From the NCBI RefSeq assembly GCF_016587355.1, contig NZ_BNJF01000001.1, positions 3,563,721 to 3,627,720 of the forward strand: a stretch of DNA of 64,000 nt. Direction: 5' to 3'. Positions 1 through 9,847 of the stretch are shown here, piece by piece. This DNA comes from Ktedonospora formicarum. Lineage in GTDB: Bacteria; Chloroflexota; Ktedonobacteria; Ktedonobacterales; Ktedonobacteraceae. The stretch's first letter is position 1. Each line of letters opens with the position of its first letter. A program made the translations under genes and the position numbers. The notes beneath the pieces are model-generated. The model searched no databases. It was not told the origin of the DNA and saw only the letters and a program-made list of their open reading frames with translations.

Positions 1-2913
1 GCGATCTACGTCAGCGAAGTGCAGGCCAGTTGTGGGCTCGTCCAGAATGTAGAGCGTGCGACCAGTGGCGCGGCGTGAGAGTTCCGTCGCCAATTTGACG
101 CGCTGGGCCTCACCGCCTGAAAGGGTGGTCGCGGGCTGCCCCAGGCGCATGTAGCCTAACCCCACATCCTTAAGGGTCTGCATCTTGTTATTGATAGATG
201 GCACATTGGTGAAGAAGCCTGCTGCCTCTTCAATGGTCATGTCCAGCACATCGGCAATGGTCTTGCCCTTGTAGTGAATTTCTAGAGCCTCGCGATTATA
301 GCGCTTGCCCTGACAGACCTCACAAGGAACATACACATCAGGCAGGAAGTTCATCTCGATGCGTACAATGCCTTCACCTCTACATGCTTCGCAGCGTCCG
401 CCTTTGACATTGAATGAGAAGCGTCCAGGCGTGTAGCCACGTGTACGTGCCTCCGGTACCTGGGCGAAGAGCTCACGAATGCTTGTAAAGGCATTGGTAT
501 AGGTTGCGGGATTGGAACGCGGTGTGCGTCCAATAGGTGACTGGTCGATATCGATAACCTTATCCAGGTGTTCCAGCCCCTCAACGGTATCGTGCTGTCC
601 CGGTCGCTCATGCGCGCGATGGAAGGTGTGGGCCAACTTACGATAGAGAATATCCGTGATTAGTGTGCTCTTACCGGAGCCCGAGACACCTGTAATCACC
701 ACGAACTTACCCAATGGCACATCTACATCTACATTCTTCAGGTTGTTCTCGCGCGCGCCCTTGATGGTAAGCTTGTTACCGTTGCCTGGGCGGCGTTCGG
801 TGGGAATCTCAATGCGCCGTCGGCGTGAGAGATAATCGCCGGTTAGTGAGTTATGGTTGGCAACAATCTCTTCATAGGTGCCTTCCGCCACCACGTGACC
901 ACCGTGTTCGCCCGCGCCGGGACCGATATCAATGATATGGTCAGAAGCGCGCATCGTATCCTCGTCATGCTCGACGACCAGCAGCGTGTTGCCTAGATTT
1001 CGTAAGCGCGTTAGCGTCTTGATCAGACGCTCATTATCGCGCTGGTGCAGGCCGATGCTTGGCTCGTCCAGGATGTAGAGTACGCCCATCAAGCCAGAAC
1101 CGATCTGGGTTGCCAAACGAATACGTTGAGCTTCGCCACCCGAAAGGCTGGCAGCGGCCCGGCTAAGCGTCAGGTAATCGAGGCCAACATCGATCAAGAA
1201 TTGTAGGCGGGCATGAATCTCTTTTAGTACCTGGCGGGCGATAAAGCGCTCGCGCCCGCTGAGCGTACTCTTGACGAGGGGGCCATTGGTATCAATCTTC
1301 TCCAGGGGATCACCAAGCAGGCTCTCTGTCTGCTTGCTGTTCTTCTTCCCTTTGCCATTCTTGACAGGGGCAACGCGTACGCTTTCACCTTCCTTCAATC
1401 CAGGGAGTGTTTCGGCTTCAAGCTCCTGGAAGAAGCGCTGTGTGTGATTGATTGCCAGGTTGGTGACCTGGACAATATTGCGTCCGCCCAACGTAACCGC
1501 CAGGGCTTCGGGTTTGAGGCGTGCGCCCCGGCAATCGGGACAGACGCGCGCTGCCATATACCCTTCAATCTCCTCGCGTATGCTCTCGCTATCGGTCTGC
1601 TTGTAGCGCCGGTCGAGGTTGGGAATGACCCCCTCGAAGTGCACATTATAGGTTCTGGTATTGCCGCTCTGAGGTGTATAGCGAATGGCAAGCTGATCTG
1701 GTACGCCGTGCAGCACCTTCTGTTGAATATCTTCGCTGAGATCCTGCCAGGGCGTCTTGAGATCGAAGTTATAGGTCTTGGACATGGCTTCCAGAATGGC
1801 CTGATGCCACTGGCTACCATTAACGACCTTACTCCAGGGGGCGATAGCGCCATCGAGGATACTGACCTCTGGATGGGTCACGATCAACTCGGGATCAATC
1901 TCAAGCTGTGTGCCCAGACCGGTACAGGTTGGACACGCGCCATGTGGACTATTAAAGCTAAAGGTACGTGGAGCGATCTCAGGTAGGCTAATACCGCAAT
2001 AGACGCAGGCCGCCTTCTCCGAGTAGAGCGTCTCCTCTCCTCCGATAACAGAGACCAGCACCACACCATTGCCAAGTTTGAGTGTGGTCTCTAGCGAATC
2101 GCTCAGGCGTTGGCGGAAAGCTGGATCAACATCCTCATGCAGGATGGTGGCGATATCAGGCTCGTCAATACCGTCTTTGTCTCGATGTGACTCCTTGCTG
2201 GCGTTCACATCGTAGAGCGCAGGTCGCTCAGCGACCTTGTGCAAGCCATTCTCACTATCCTCTTCTTGCTTCCGCTTGCGAATGACTAAGCGATCGACCA
2301 CGACCTCAATGGTATGTTTCTTCTGCTTGTCCAATTCAATCTCGTCACTAAGATCGAGAATCTGTCCGTCGACACGCATACGGACGTAGCCTGCACGCCG
2401 CATCTCCTCGAAAACGTTCTTGTATTCGCCCTTGCGTCCCTGCACCAATGGAGCAAGCAACATAATGCGTGAGCCATCGGGCGCACTCAGGACTGCGTCG
2501 ACAATCTGCTGTAGGGTCTGCTGACTGACCTCACGTCCACATTGAGGACAATGCTGACGACCGGCGCGTGCGTAGAGTAGGCGTAGATAATCGTAGATCT
2601 CGGTTACAGTACCTACTGTTGAGCGTGGGTTGCGGGTCGTCCCTTTCTGATCGATAGAGATCGCGGGTGAGAGCCCATCGATATGTTCTACGTCTGGCTT
2701 CTCCATCTTATCCAGGAATTGGCGTGCATAGGCTGAGAGCGACTCCACATAGCGGCGTTGCCCTTCTGCGAAGATGGTATCAAACGCCAGGCTACTCTTC
2801 CCCGAACCCGACAGACCTGTAATGACCACCAGCTTATCGCGTGGAATGGTCACATTAACATTCTTTAAGTTGTGCTCACGCGCACCACGAACTACTATTT
2901 TATCCTGGGGCAT
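1..2913 (-). CDS. uvrA: Excinuclease ABC subunit A, 3' end beyond the window
   Basis: UvrA is the damage-recognition ATPase of nucleotide excision repair and works with UvrB and UvrC. The frame opens with [19 protein letters not shown] and stays open for 971 codons to the window edge. Visible elements are the first Walker A (GLSGSGKS, residues 33-40), CPQCG and CVYCG/CPTC zinc-binding cysteines, the first LSGGEAQR signature with DEPSIGLH, the second Walker A (GVSGSGKS), the CEAC/CEVC zinc module, the second LSGGEAQR and [11 protein letters not shown]. About 90 C-terminal residues should lie outside. The protein is longer than the usual ~940-960 residues because of two charged insertions, one after the DRLVIR segment and one just before the first ABC signature region. 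The start at 2913 fits the family N-terminus. Confidence 0.97.
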   Translation of the reverse strand, partial: MPQDKIVVRGAREHNLKNVNVTIPRDKLVVITGLSGSGKSSLAFDTIFAEGQRRYVESLSAYARQFLDKMEKPDVEHIDGLSPAISIDQKGTTRNPRSTVGTVTEIYDYLRLLYARAGRQHCPQCGREVSQQTLQQIVDAVLSAPDGSRIMLLAPLVQGRKGEYKNVFEEMRRAGYVRMRVDGQILDLSDEIELDKQKKHTIEVVVDRLVIRKRKQEEDSENGLHKVAERPALYDVNASKESHRDKDGIDEPDIATILHEDVDPAFRQRLSDSLETTLKLGNGVVLVSVIGGEETLYSEKAACVYCGISLPEIAPRTFSFNSPHGACPTCTGLGTQLEIDPELIVTHPEVSILDGAIAPWSKVVNGSQWHQAILEAMSKTYNFDLKTPWQDLSEDIQQKVLHGVPDQLAIRYTPQSGNTRTYNVHFEGVIPNLDRRYKQTDSESIREEIEGYMAARVCPDCRGARLKPEALAVTLGGRNIVQVTNLAINHTQRFFQELEAETLPGLKEGESVRVAPVKNGKGKKNSKQTESLLGDPLEKIDTNGPLVKSTLSGRERFIARQVLKEIHARLQFLIDVGLDYLTLSRAAASLSGGEAQRIRLATQIGSGLMGVLYILDEPSIGLHQRDNERLIKTLTRLRNLGNTLLVVEHDEDTMRASDHIIDIGPGAGEHGGHVVAEGTYEEIVANHNSLTGDYLSRRRRIEIPTERRPGNGNKLTIKGARENNLKNVDVDVPLGKFVVITGVSGSGKSTLITDILYRKLAHTFHRAHERPGQHDTVEGLEHLDKVIDIDQSPIGRTPRSNPATYTNAFTSIRELFAQVPEARTRGYTPGRFSFNVKGGRCEACRGEGIVRIEMNFLPDVYVPCEVCQGKRYNREALEIHYKGKTIADVLDMTIEEAAGFFTNVPSINNKMQTLKDVGLGYMRLGQPATTLSGGEAQRVKLATELSRRATGRTLYILDEPTTGLHFADVDR

Positions 2914-2986
2914 AACATTCCAACCGTCCGTCCCTGCAAAACGTAGAATAACTACTACTGTGCCTATTTGATTGCCTCTCCGAATA

Positions 2987-3038
2987 CCTGAGCGCGGTCA
3001 CGCTCGCTACGCAAGTGGTACTGGTTTTCGCGTAAAAG
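2987..3038. repeat. Dispersed intergenic repeat, copy A
   Basis: The copy runs from a CCTGAGCGCG half to GGTTTTCGCGTAA. It shares the CTGAGCGC and GGTTTTCGC blocks with the copies near 4.35, 10.5, 40.4, 43.3 and 48.5 kb. It lies about 75 bases upstream of the uvrA start. Confidence 0.55.
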
Positions 3039-3456
3039 GCAAGGGGGTCAAACAAACGTTCCACCTAACACTACTATAATGACGGTTTCACGTCAAGGGT
3101 TATGGGACCGTCTTGGAAGAGACTCCTGGCATGAAGCGTGCCGGGTAAGCATGACAAGTTCCAATCCACATACCCACATAAATCTTATACGAAAATTCAC
3201 TTCACTGTTGTGACTCTCTAGAGAGGAACCGCTAACTTTGACCCCCATTTGGGGTATGGCGCACTCAGATTTTTGTAACGTGTTCTTGCATAATCGGCTG
3301 ACCGCAGACGAGTCATTAGTCGCACGAGGGAGTGTGCACATATGTGTCTAATTTTAAAACAATCTACATGAAGCAATTATTTCTTGCCCGGAGTGCTCTC
3401 AACAAGCCTTGTTATCGTAACATTTATGTGTTTGTATGGATTACAATAAAAACAGC

Positions 3457-3484
3457 TTGTAGCAGAATTCGCGCAGACTATAAT
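3457..3484 (+). promoter_or_regulatory. Sigma-70-type promoter for the first signal peptidase
   Basis: TTGTAG (3457-3462) and TATAAT (3479-3484) are separated by 16 bases, about 65 bases upstream of the signal peptidase start. The -10 matches the consensus exactly; the -35 matches 4 of 6. Confidence 0.5.
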
Positions 3485-3549
3485 ACGAAGATACTATGTG
3501 CTGTCTGCGTACTCTAATGAAAAAAGGCTACGCTTTGGGGAAGGAATGT

Positions 3550-4161
3550 ATGGGAGCAGAGTTGAAAGCTGGAAAGCGTTATCGTTTTATACGAGAAATT
3601 GTGGAGACGCTGGCCCTTACTGTGTTGCTCTTTCTGGTCATCAATTTCGCGATCCAGAAGTTCGACGTTGTAGGGAAGAGTATGGAGTCGCGACTCCATA
3701 ACCAGGAGAGCTTAATCGTCGATAAGGCAAGCTATCATTTTCGCGCGCCGGCGCGTGGTGATGTGGTGGTCTTTGTAGCGCCTCCACAGCCAACAGCGGA
3801 CTATATCAAACGCGTTATTGCCGTACCAGGAGATGTGATTTCGGTCGACAATGGTGTGCCCACTGTAGATGGTGTACGCCTAAGTGAACCCTATGTCGAT
3901 GCCAGGAACGCAGGGGCTTCCCCTACTGATAAACCTATACATAACCTGTTGATCCCACCAGGGTATTACTTTGTAATGGGGGATAACCGGGTTGATAGTT
4001 ATGATTCACGCTCATGGGGATTGGTCCCGCGTGATAGCATAATCGGTCGTGCTATGCTAGTATACTGGCCGTTGCGAGCTGATAACGCGGGCTTTCTGCC
4101 CGATGTCTCTGATGTCTATGCTCAGGTGCGTCAACCCTCTAACACCAATGTTGCGAAGTAG
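3550..4161 (+). CDS. lepB: Signal peptidase I (first of two tandem copies)
   Basis: A type I signal peptidase that cleaves signal peptides from exported proteins at the outer face of the membrane. The start at 3550 has a GGGAAGG site just upstream and aligns with the second copy (RYRFIREIVETL versus RFRLVREIIETL). An open frame also extends further upstream. The single N-terminal membrane span covers about residues 20-36. The catalytic Ser44 lies in GKSMES and the Lys88 in YIKRV, followed by PGD and the GDNR/SRSWG box. Where most family members, and the neighbour, have SMEP, this copy has SMES, so the conserved Pro is missing. It has 203 residues and no C-terminal extension. It precedes a close paralogue in the same direction. 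Confidence 0.93.
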   Translation: MGAELKAGKRYRFIREIVETLALTVLLFLVINFAIQKFDVVGKSMESRLHNQESLIVDKASYHFRAPARGDVVVFVAPPQPTADYIKRVIAVPGDVISVDNGVPTVDGVRLSEPYVDARNAGASPTDKPIHNLLIPPGYYFVMGDNRVDSYDSRSWGLVPRDSIIGRAMLVYWPLRADNAGFLPDVSDVYAQVRQPSNTNVAK

Positions 4162-4171
4162 CATTGGTGTT
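4141..4171 (+). terminator. 10-bp perfect hairpin spanning the stop codon
   Basis: AACACCAATG (4141-4150) pairs perfectly with CATTGGTGTT (4162-4171). The stop codon of the first signal peptidase (4159-4161) lies in the 11-base loop. No U-tract follows, so the terminator role is an inference from its position. Confidence 0.5.
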
Positions 4172-4352
4172 ACGGCGAATAGTACTGTCTGGGGAGCCAC
4201 GAACGGCATGAAACGACGATTCGTGGTATCCTTTTTGTATACTATATTGGCTTGCATTGATACATTTTGACATAGGTCTTTCGCTACATTACAGGATGAG
4301 GAATACCCTGTGTGGGGTCTCTGAGGGCGTACGATGCGCCACTACTGTTACT

Positions 4353-4424
4353 CCTTATAAGAAAACCAGAGCGCGCTCAAGCGGTGCCGTGCCCTCGAAT
4401 GAGGGTTGGTTTTTACATAAGACC
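4353..4424. repeat. Dispersed intergenic repeat, copy B
   Basis: Inverted ends CCTTATAAGAAAACC and GGTTTTTACATAAGACC enclose a GCGCGCTCAAG core. The copy ends about 20 bases before the second signal peptidase, directly against its ribosome binding site. Its end structure is closest to copy F at 43.3 kb. Confidence 0.65.
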
Positions 4425-4443
4425 TTATTGAAGAGGAAAGCCC

Positions 4444-5241
4444 GTGGATGTAGAGCTTGATTTTGAGAAACGCTTTCGCTTAGTGCGAGAAATCATAGAA
4501 ACGCTTGTTCTGACTATTTTGATGTTTCTGGTAATTCGCCTCGCGGTGCAGAACTTTAACATTGACGGCCATAGCATGGAGCCTACGTTTCACGATAAGC
4601 AGTTTATTTTTGTGGACAAGTGGTCCTATCTGATGCGCGCGCCGGCGCGTGGAGATGTGATCGTCTTCGCGGCCCCTCCTGAGCCATCTCAGGACTACAT
4701 CAAGCGCGTTGTTGGTCTGCCTGGGGATGTCATCACCATTCAGGATACAGCCATCTTTATTAATGGGAAGGCGCTTAACACGGAGCCTTACGTTGATATC
4801 AGGATGCAGGGGAATCCCTATGCTCCTATCGTAAACATGGTTGTGCCCAATGGTACCTATTTTGTGCTGGGGGATAATCGTGCGGGAAGTTCCGATTCGC
4901 GCGCCTGGGGGTGTGTGCCGAGGCAGAATGTAGTTGGGCAGGCTGCTTTCGTATTCTGGCCCTTCGGGCAGGATAACTGGGGTCTGGTCAAAAACTACAA
5001 TGCGGCCTTTGACCAGATACCCGCTACGTCGCCTAAGGTAAGTAATTCTACTACCTGCCCCTTGAAAGAAGCTGTTCCCGCGAGCACGAGCGCAGACACT
5101 CCAGCTATGCCAGTCCTGTCTCAGGCTGAGGCTCCTCTGGCTTTGCTCCTACCCACTTTGCTCGCAGGCTGGTGGTACTGGCAGCAGTGGAAGCCGCATC
5201 GCCAGCACTCAACCCCGAACGAGGAACAGCTTGAAGAATAG
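4444..5241 (+). CDS. lepB: Signal peptidase I (second copy, C-terminal membrane anchor)
   Basis: A second type I signal peptidase, a paralogue of the preceding gene, with a canonical active site: SMEPTF with Ser44, Lys87 in YIKRV, and the GDNRAGSSDSRAWG box. It starts at a GTG behind GAAGAGGAAAG. Residues 1-195 are the normal enzyme. A Ser/Thr/Pro-rich linker follows, then a second hydrophobic stretch (about 232-249, ALLLPTLLAGWWYW) and a charged tail. This extension is absent from the first copy and would anchor both ends in the membrane. The copies may differ in substrate range or timing, but the sequence does not say how. Confidence 0.94.
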   Translation: MDVELDFEKRFRLVREIIETLVLTILMFLVIRLAVQNFNIDGHSMEPTFHDKQFIFVDKWSYLMRAPARGDVIVFAAPPEPSQDYIKRVVGLPGDVITIQDTAIFINGKALNTEPYVDIRMQGNPYAPIVNMVVPNGTYFVLGDNRAGSSDSRAWGCVPRQNVVGQAAFVFWPFGQDNWGLVKNYNAAFDQIPATSPKVSNSTTCPLKEAVPASTSADTPAMPVLSQAEAPLALLLPTLLAGWWYWQQWKPHRQHSTPNEEQLEE

Positions 5242-5256
5242 CCGGCTGTGCTCCAA

Positions 5257-6186
5257 CTAGGCAATCTCAAGAACGAGATTGCCATTATTGAGCGTGATGC
5301 TCTTTATCTGGCGGTTTAGTTTCTTCTGAGCTTTGGCGAAGTATTTATCCATAAGTGTTGAGATATCATCAGGTGAAAGAATCAGCGCTATAGGTCCTTC
5401 TAGAGAGACATTTGTAGCGACGAGCTTTCCGTTTTGTACAGTTGGCAGCGTTGAGATCGCGGATGTGAAGCCATAAGTTGAGAAACTCAAGCGTACCTTA
5501 TCGAGCGTGATCTGTGTATTGGGATTTTGCACTGGACCATTCTGCGGCAGATTGAGCACAACCATATTGTTGAGCGTATCCTGAGAGATGGTTTGAGGTG
5601 GGATGGGTACATTGATGCCGATAGGTAGTCCTGGGATACCAGTCAGATCGTTTGTATTGGATAGGTCTGGTACGCGATTTACGCTCTGGCTCATGGCCCG
5701 ATCTAGTTGCTGAAGCGCCATATCATGGACATATGGACGCACGATAAAGGTCCAGGCTCCCGCTAAGAGAAGCACCAGGAGGACCAGAACTGATAGGCAA
5801 CCGAGTGCCCAACCGCGTCGACGTCGGCGTGGCTTTCCCTGGTTGGGTGCTTGCTCTTGTGTATGTACAGCGACATTCTGTGGCATATTTCTCTCTCCTG
5901 CTGAATTGTCTTGATATTGAGGAAACGTAGCAGGAGGGCCAGATGGAGACACAGAACGTTGTTGCATGAACTCCTGGTAAGGGGATGCTGGCTGCTGTTG
6001 AGCGGCGGGACCAGGAGGGAACATACCGGGCGTAGGAATCTGACCCGCTGGTACGGTCTGGTCAACGCTTGGTGCGGGGCCAGAGCGCGGCCAGGCGGCA
6101 GGCGGAGTCGCGCCAAGCGTGGTTCCACAACGAGGGCAAAAGCGCGCCCGATCTTCTAGCGGCGCATTACACTGTCGACAATTCAT
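5257..6186 (-). CDS. Zinc-ribbon, single-span membrane protein
   Basis: Function unknown. The 309-residue protein starts at 6186 behind a CGAGGA site. It has a CxxC-x10-CxxC zinc ribbon (Cys 3, 6, 17, 20), a Pro/Gln-rich disordered stretch (about 25-118), an Arg cluster (RRRRR), one membrane span (about 126-149) and a C-terminal domain of about 150 residues. That domain is predicted to be outside the cell and has alternating strands and polar turns (LVATNVSLEGP, ITLNNGNLVLEI). It faintly recalls DUF2993/LmeA-like lipid-binding domains, but I would not assign that. The longer upstream open frame is ignored because MNCRQC is a typical zinc-ribbon start. It is probably co-transcribed with the small gene about 100 bases upstream. 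Confidence 0.75.
   Translation of the reverse strand: MNCRQCNAPLEDRARFCPRCGTTLGATPPAAWPRSGPAPSVDQTVPAGQIPTPGMFPPGPAAQQQPASPYQEFMQQRSVSPSGPPATFPQYQDNSAGERNMPQNVAVHTQEQAPNQGKPRRRRRGWALGCLSVLVLLVLLLAGAWTFIVRPYVHDMALQQLDRAMSQSVNRVPDLSNTNDLTGIPGLPIGINVPIPPQTISQDTLNNMVVLNLPQNGPVQNPNTQITLDKVRLSFSTYGFTSAISTLPTVQNGKLVATNVSLEGPIALILSPDDISTLMDKYFAKAQKKLNRQIKSITLNNGNLVLEIA
5260..5283. terminator. 9-bp hairpin between convergent genes
   Basis: GGCAATCTC (5260-5268) pairs with GAGATTGCC (5275-5283) across a 6-base loop. It abuts the stop codon (5257-5259) of the zinc-ribbon gene and lies 18 bases past the signal peptidase stop, so it could end transcription from both sides. Confidence 0.5.
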
Positions 6187-6286
6187 CAAATCCTCGCTTT
6201 GAGCTATGTAATCAAGAAGGCATTGGCGAACGAGTAAATGTTTAAGCACAGCATAGCACATCGCATGTGGCTTGTCTGTTACCAGG

Positions 6287-6721
6287 TTAACGTTCTCGGC
6301 GTAAGATCTCATCCATCGAGTGAATAATGGTCTGTCGCATCTCCTTGTCGCGTTCGATGACCTCTGCTACCTGCGCGATAAGTGCCTGCTCTTGCTCCTT
6401 GGGAAGGTCGTAACCATATTGTTGGTGTACGGCGACCGCCGCGCCGCGCTGAATCTTCTCGTCGTCGCTGAGATTGAGTGGAGGGAGCGCTTGTACAGCA
6501 CGTTGTTCAGTAGTGCCGGGAGGGCTATCCCCAAGCAAAGGCTTCAAGCCGTTAGCCGCGAAGGGAACATCACTCCCAATAAGATGAGCTGAGTGAGGGG
6601 TCGCGCGGTCGATATGCACTACGATTGTTTGGTTCTCTTCCTGCGTCGCCGTAATTGTGCCTTCCAGGTAGATTACTTCCGGGGCGCCCCAGAAGACACG
6701 CTCGCCATTATGAAGATTCAT
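6287..6721 (-). CDS. Hypothetical 144-residue protein
   Basis: Not recognised. The start at 6721 has GGGAGAGAG just upstream; an in-frame ATG five codons earlier is less well placed. The N-terminal half looks like small beta strands (ERVFWGAPEVIYLEGTITA, then TIVVHIDRATP). The C-terminal half is acidic and helical, ending MDEILRRER. There is no signal peptide or membrane span, so it is probably cytoplasmic. It lies upstream of, and in the same direction as, the zinc-ribbon membrane protein, suggesting a two-gene unit. Confidence 0.6.
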   Translation of the reverse strand: MNLHNGERVFWGAPEVIYLEGTITATQEENQTIVVHIDRATPHSAHLIGSDVPFAANGLKPLLGDSPPGTTEQRAVQALPPLNLSDDEKIQRGAAVAVHQQYGYDLPKEQEQALIAQVAEVIERDKEMRQTIIHSMDEILRRER

Positions 6722-7125
6722 CTCTCTCCCTTCCATATTACTGTTTGGTTGCCTGTACTCTGCCTTTCTTTATCATCATTCTTCTATGCATATACGCTCC
6801 ATAGCAAAGGAGGGTTCCACGCTCCCATATGAGGAGCGTGCGCTGAACAGGCCAATTTCGCCTTTAATAGAGCATTGGAAAGCCCTGCGAATCAAGTAAA
6901 AGATATTGTGGAGAAACACAATATATGGTATCTTTATGCAGGAGCGGGCAGCAGAGAACGGCACACACATTGATTCTCATCTTCTAGTAGCGCGAACCGG
7001 GCAGCGAGCCTGGCACGATCTTATAATAGATCTTAGAGCGCCCTCTATAGCGGCAAAGAGAGCGCGACGAACTCGTATCTAATTTTTATTCCCTCGAAAG
7101 ATGATTCGCGCCCACCTCGGGGCGC
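6722..7125. other. Divergent intergenic region before mutS2
   Basis: I see no gene here. An 8-bp hairpin (CACGCTCC at 6818-6825 with GGAGCGTG at 6833-6840) is the only clear structure. The promoters of the two divergent genes must lie here, but I could not pick them with confidence. Confidence 0.4.
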
Positions 7126-9618
7126 ATGACCGTGTTTAAGGGCACGTTTGCAGATAACACACATATGCACGAAAAAAGTTTAACGACGCTCGAATATCCC
7201 AAAATTCTTGCCAAGGTAGCACACGAGGCTGCCTTTTCCGCCAGCAAAGAGCTCGTCCTGGCCCTGACACCCACGCCTGATCTAGAAGAGGCGCGGAGGC
7301 GTCAGGCATATACAACCGAGGCTGTGCGCCTGATTGACCTGCATCCGGATGCGGGTGTACGGGGCGCGCACGATATTCGCCAACTCCTGGTGCGTACCTC
7401 ACGCGAGGGCGTTTTAGCCCCTGCGGACCTGGTAGAGGTTATGGAAACGGTGCGTAGCTCCCTGTATGTCGCGCGCATGCTCGACAAACTGGAGCCAAAC
7501 TTGTATCCCTTGCTTCGGGCGCTTGGCGCGGATATCCCTCAGAGGCCGCAGATTGTGCGCCGCATTGAGGAGACGGTAAGCGAAGAAGGAGAGGTACTGG
7601 ATACCGCCAGTCCCACGCTGCGTAAGCTTCGCTTCGATATCCGAGGCGCGAACCAGCGTCTACAGGACCGCTTGCGTACACTCGTCAATGAGTATAGTAA
7701 GGCATTACAGGAACCGATCATTACCATGCGTAATGATCGCTATGTGATTCCTGTGCGTGCTGAGAGCCGGGGACAGGTGCGTGGTATCGTTCACGACCAG
7801 TCGTCAAGTGGCGCGACCGTTTTCATTGAACCGATGGTGGTTGTCGAACTTAACAATCGCATCCGTGAATTGCAGGTTGAGGAGCGCCATGAAATTGAGC
7901 GCATCCTACGCGTCCTCTCGGGTGAGATTGGAAACGAAGCCGAGTCCCTCAAGGTTGCGGTCGAGATCCTGGCTGAGTTTGATACCTACCTGGCAAAAGC
8001 ACGTTATGCGCGTATGACCCGCGCTAGCGAGCCGATCCTGAATGTCGAGGGGCGTATCGATCTGCACAATGCACGGCATCCCTTGCTGACTGGCAAGGTC
8101 GTTCCCACCAACTTCCATATGGGAAAAGACTTCCATATGGTCGTCATAACGGGACCCAACACCGGCGGTAAGACGGTAGCCCTCAAGACGGTGGGCCTGC
8201 TGACGCTGATGGCGCAGTCGGGGATGCACATCCCCGCAGATGAGCGCTCAGAGGTAGCCGTCTTTGAAGATGTGCTGGCGGACATCGGAGATGAGCAGAG
8301 TATTGAGCAGAGTCTAAGTACCTTCTCATCACATATGAGCCGTATCATCGACATCCTGCACCGCGTCGAGACCATCCAGAAAGAAGGGATTCCTGACATT
8401 CATGGCAAACTGGCGGAAACACTGGTGAAACGTCAGAACCGCCATATGCTGGTGCTCTTCGACGAGCTAGGCGCGGGTACTGATCCCAGTGAGGGCTCCG
8501 CCCTGGCGCGAGCTATTCTGACCTATCTGCTTGAGCACCATGTCTCAACGGTCGCGACCACGCACTATACCGAACTCAAGGCTTTTGCTTATGAGCAGCC
8601 GGGCGCGGTCAATGCCTCCGTCGAATTCAATGTCGAGACCCTCTCGCCAACCTATAAGTTGAGTATTGGTCTCCCAGGTCGGAGTAATGCCCTGGCAATC
8701 GCGACGCGCCTGGGCCTGGATGAGGCGATCATCGAGAGTAGTCGCCAATTCCTGGGGAGCTCTGGTGTACGCATGGAGAGCCTGCTAGAAGGGTTGCAAA
8801 GCGACCGCAAGGCGGCCTCTGACGAGCGCTACCATCTGAGCCTTGAACGGGCTGAGGCCGAGTATCAGCGCAAGCAGCTCCAAGAGGAGCGACGCAACCT
8901 GGAAGAGGAACGTGTCAGGATTATCAACCAGGCACGTGCTCAGGCTCGCCGCGAACTCGACGAGGTGCAGAGCAAGCTTGGGAAGATCAGGGCCACGACC
9001 ACGCGGGATTCCATCTCGCGCGAGAAGCTAAATCAGGTACGCGATACAGCGCGCCGCCTGGAAGACAAGGTTACACTGCTACCCGAGCCAGCGCAACCGC
9101 GTCGCGAGGATCCAAGCGTCCAGCGTCTTGACGGTCCCTTGCAGGTAGGCGATACCGTGCGTGTACTCAGCTTTGGACAGCTCGCTGAACTTGTTGGGCT
9201 CTCAGCGGACCATAGTTCGGCGGAGGTGCAGATGGGAGCTATGCGCTTCCGCGTTGATGTGGACAACATCGAACGTGTAAGCAAGCGCCAGGCGAAGGAG
9301 AGCGAGAAGAGCAAGGCGCGTACCAGCAGTTCATCTGGCATTGTGATTCCTCGCTACGAGGATCGCCCACCAGTCGACATGCAGATTGACATGCGCGGCT
9401 GGCGCGTTGAGGACGCGCTAGAAGAGCTTGAGACCTATCTCAACAACGCAACTATGGCGGGACTGCCCTTTGTGCGTATCCTGCATGGTAAAGGAACTGG
9501 CGCGCTGCGTTCAGCGGTTCGCCAGCAACTCTCGCACCATCCCCTGGTCAAGTCGTTCAATTCCGCCTTGCCCCAGGAGGGCGGTGACGGCGTTACCGTT
9601 GCCAAATTGGGAGCGTAA
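7126..9618 (+). CDS. mutS2: MutS2-family ATPase/endonuclease with Smr domain
   Basis: A MutS2 homologue of up to 830 residues. The family acts on recombination intermediates and, in Firmicutes, on collided ribosomes. It lacks the mismatch-recognition domain of MutS. The family N-terminus (SLTTLEYPKIL) suggests that the ATG at 7165 may be the real start; no strong ribosome binding site decides between it and 7126. The ATPase has Walker A GPNTGGKT (about residues 343-350) and Walker B LFDELGAGTDPSEG (about 444). A coiled coil follows (about 570-650), then a KOW-like stretch and a C-terminal Smr nuclease domain (about 754-828) with DMRGWRVEDA and HGKGTG. The Smr LDLRG motif reads MQIDMRG here. 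It is transcribed alone. Confidence 0.93.
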   Translation: MTVFKGTFADNTHMHEKSLTTLEYPKILAKVAHEAAFSASKELVLALTPTPDLEEARRRQAYTTEAVRLIDLHPDAGVRGAHDIRQLLVRTSREGVLAPADLVEVMETVRSSLYVARMLDKLEPNLYPLLRALGADIPQRPQIVRRIEETVSEEGEVLDTASPTLRKLRFDIRGANQRLQDRLRTLVNEYSKALQEPIITMRNDRYVIPVRAESRGQVRGIVHDQSSSGATVFIEPMVVVELNNRIRELQVEERHEIERILRVLSGEIGNEAESLKVAVEILAEFDTYLAKARYARMTRASEPILNVEGRIDLHNARHPLLTGKVVPTNFHMGKDFHMVVITGPNTGGKTVALKTVGLLTLMAQSGMHIPADERSEVAVFEDVLADIGDEQSIEQSLSTFSSHMSRIIDILHRVETIQKEGIPDIHGKLAETLVKRQNRHMLVLFDELGAGTDPSEGSALARAILTYLLEHHVSTVATTHYTELKAFAYEQPGAVNASVEFNVETLSPTYKLSIGLPGRSNALAIATRLGLDEAIIESSRQFLGSSGVRMESLLEGLQSDRKAASDERYHLSLERAEAEYQRKQLQEERRNLEEERVRIINQARAQARRELDEVQSKLGKIRATTTRDSISREKLNQVRDTARRLEDKVTLLPEPAQPRREDPSVQRLDGPLQVGDTVRVLSFGQLAELVGLSADHSSAEVQMGAMRFRVDVDNIERVSKRQAKESEKSKARTSSSSGIVIPRYEDRPPVDMQIDMRGWRVEDALEELETYLNNATMAGLPFVRILHGKGTGALRSAVRQQLSHHPLVKSFNSALPQEGGDGVTVAKLGA

Positions 9619-9636
9619 GATACTGTAGAACAATGA

Positions 9637-9674
9637 GGGGGTATCGGAAGTGTCGCAAGTGCTTCTGATGCCCC
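9637..9674 (+). terminator. Imperfect hairpin after mutS2
   Basis: GGGG-TATCGGAAG on the left pairs, with a few G-T or mismatched positions, with CTTCTGATG-CCCC on the right. TTGTCTGATTTC follows. It starts 18 bases past the mutS2 stop. Confidence 0.5.
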
Positions 9675-9847
9675 TTGTCTGATTTCAAGCATATCTAGCA
9701 GTGAGCGCTACTTTGTGTTACTCTGTATTCGGCAGATGGTGACGTCCGGCGGGCGGAACTCAAATCGGGCCATGTTCGTGCTATACATTGAAATCACGCA
9801 TATCACCATTGAGGTGAGTGTAGAGCGAAGGAGTATTTATAGCGTTT

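Larger units (their letters stand above)
2914..3549. other. Intergenic region between divergent uvrA and signal peptidase
   Basis: This 0.6-kb divergent spacer holds a member of the dispersed GGTTTTCGCG repeat family near the uvrA side and a promoter near the signal peptidase side. Short open frames exist, but none has a convincing ribosome binding site or a recognisable product. Confidence 0.6.

Noticed and set aside
1444..1986. Plus-strand open frame inside uvrA
   Set aside because: It is antisense to conserved UvrA domains.
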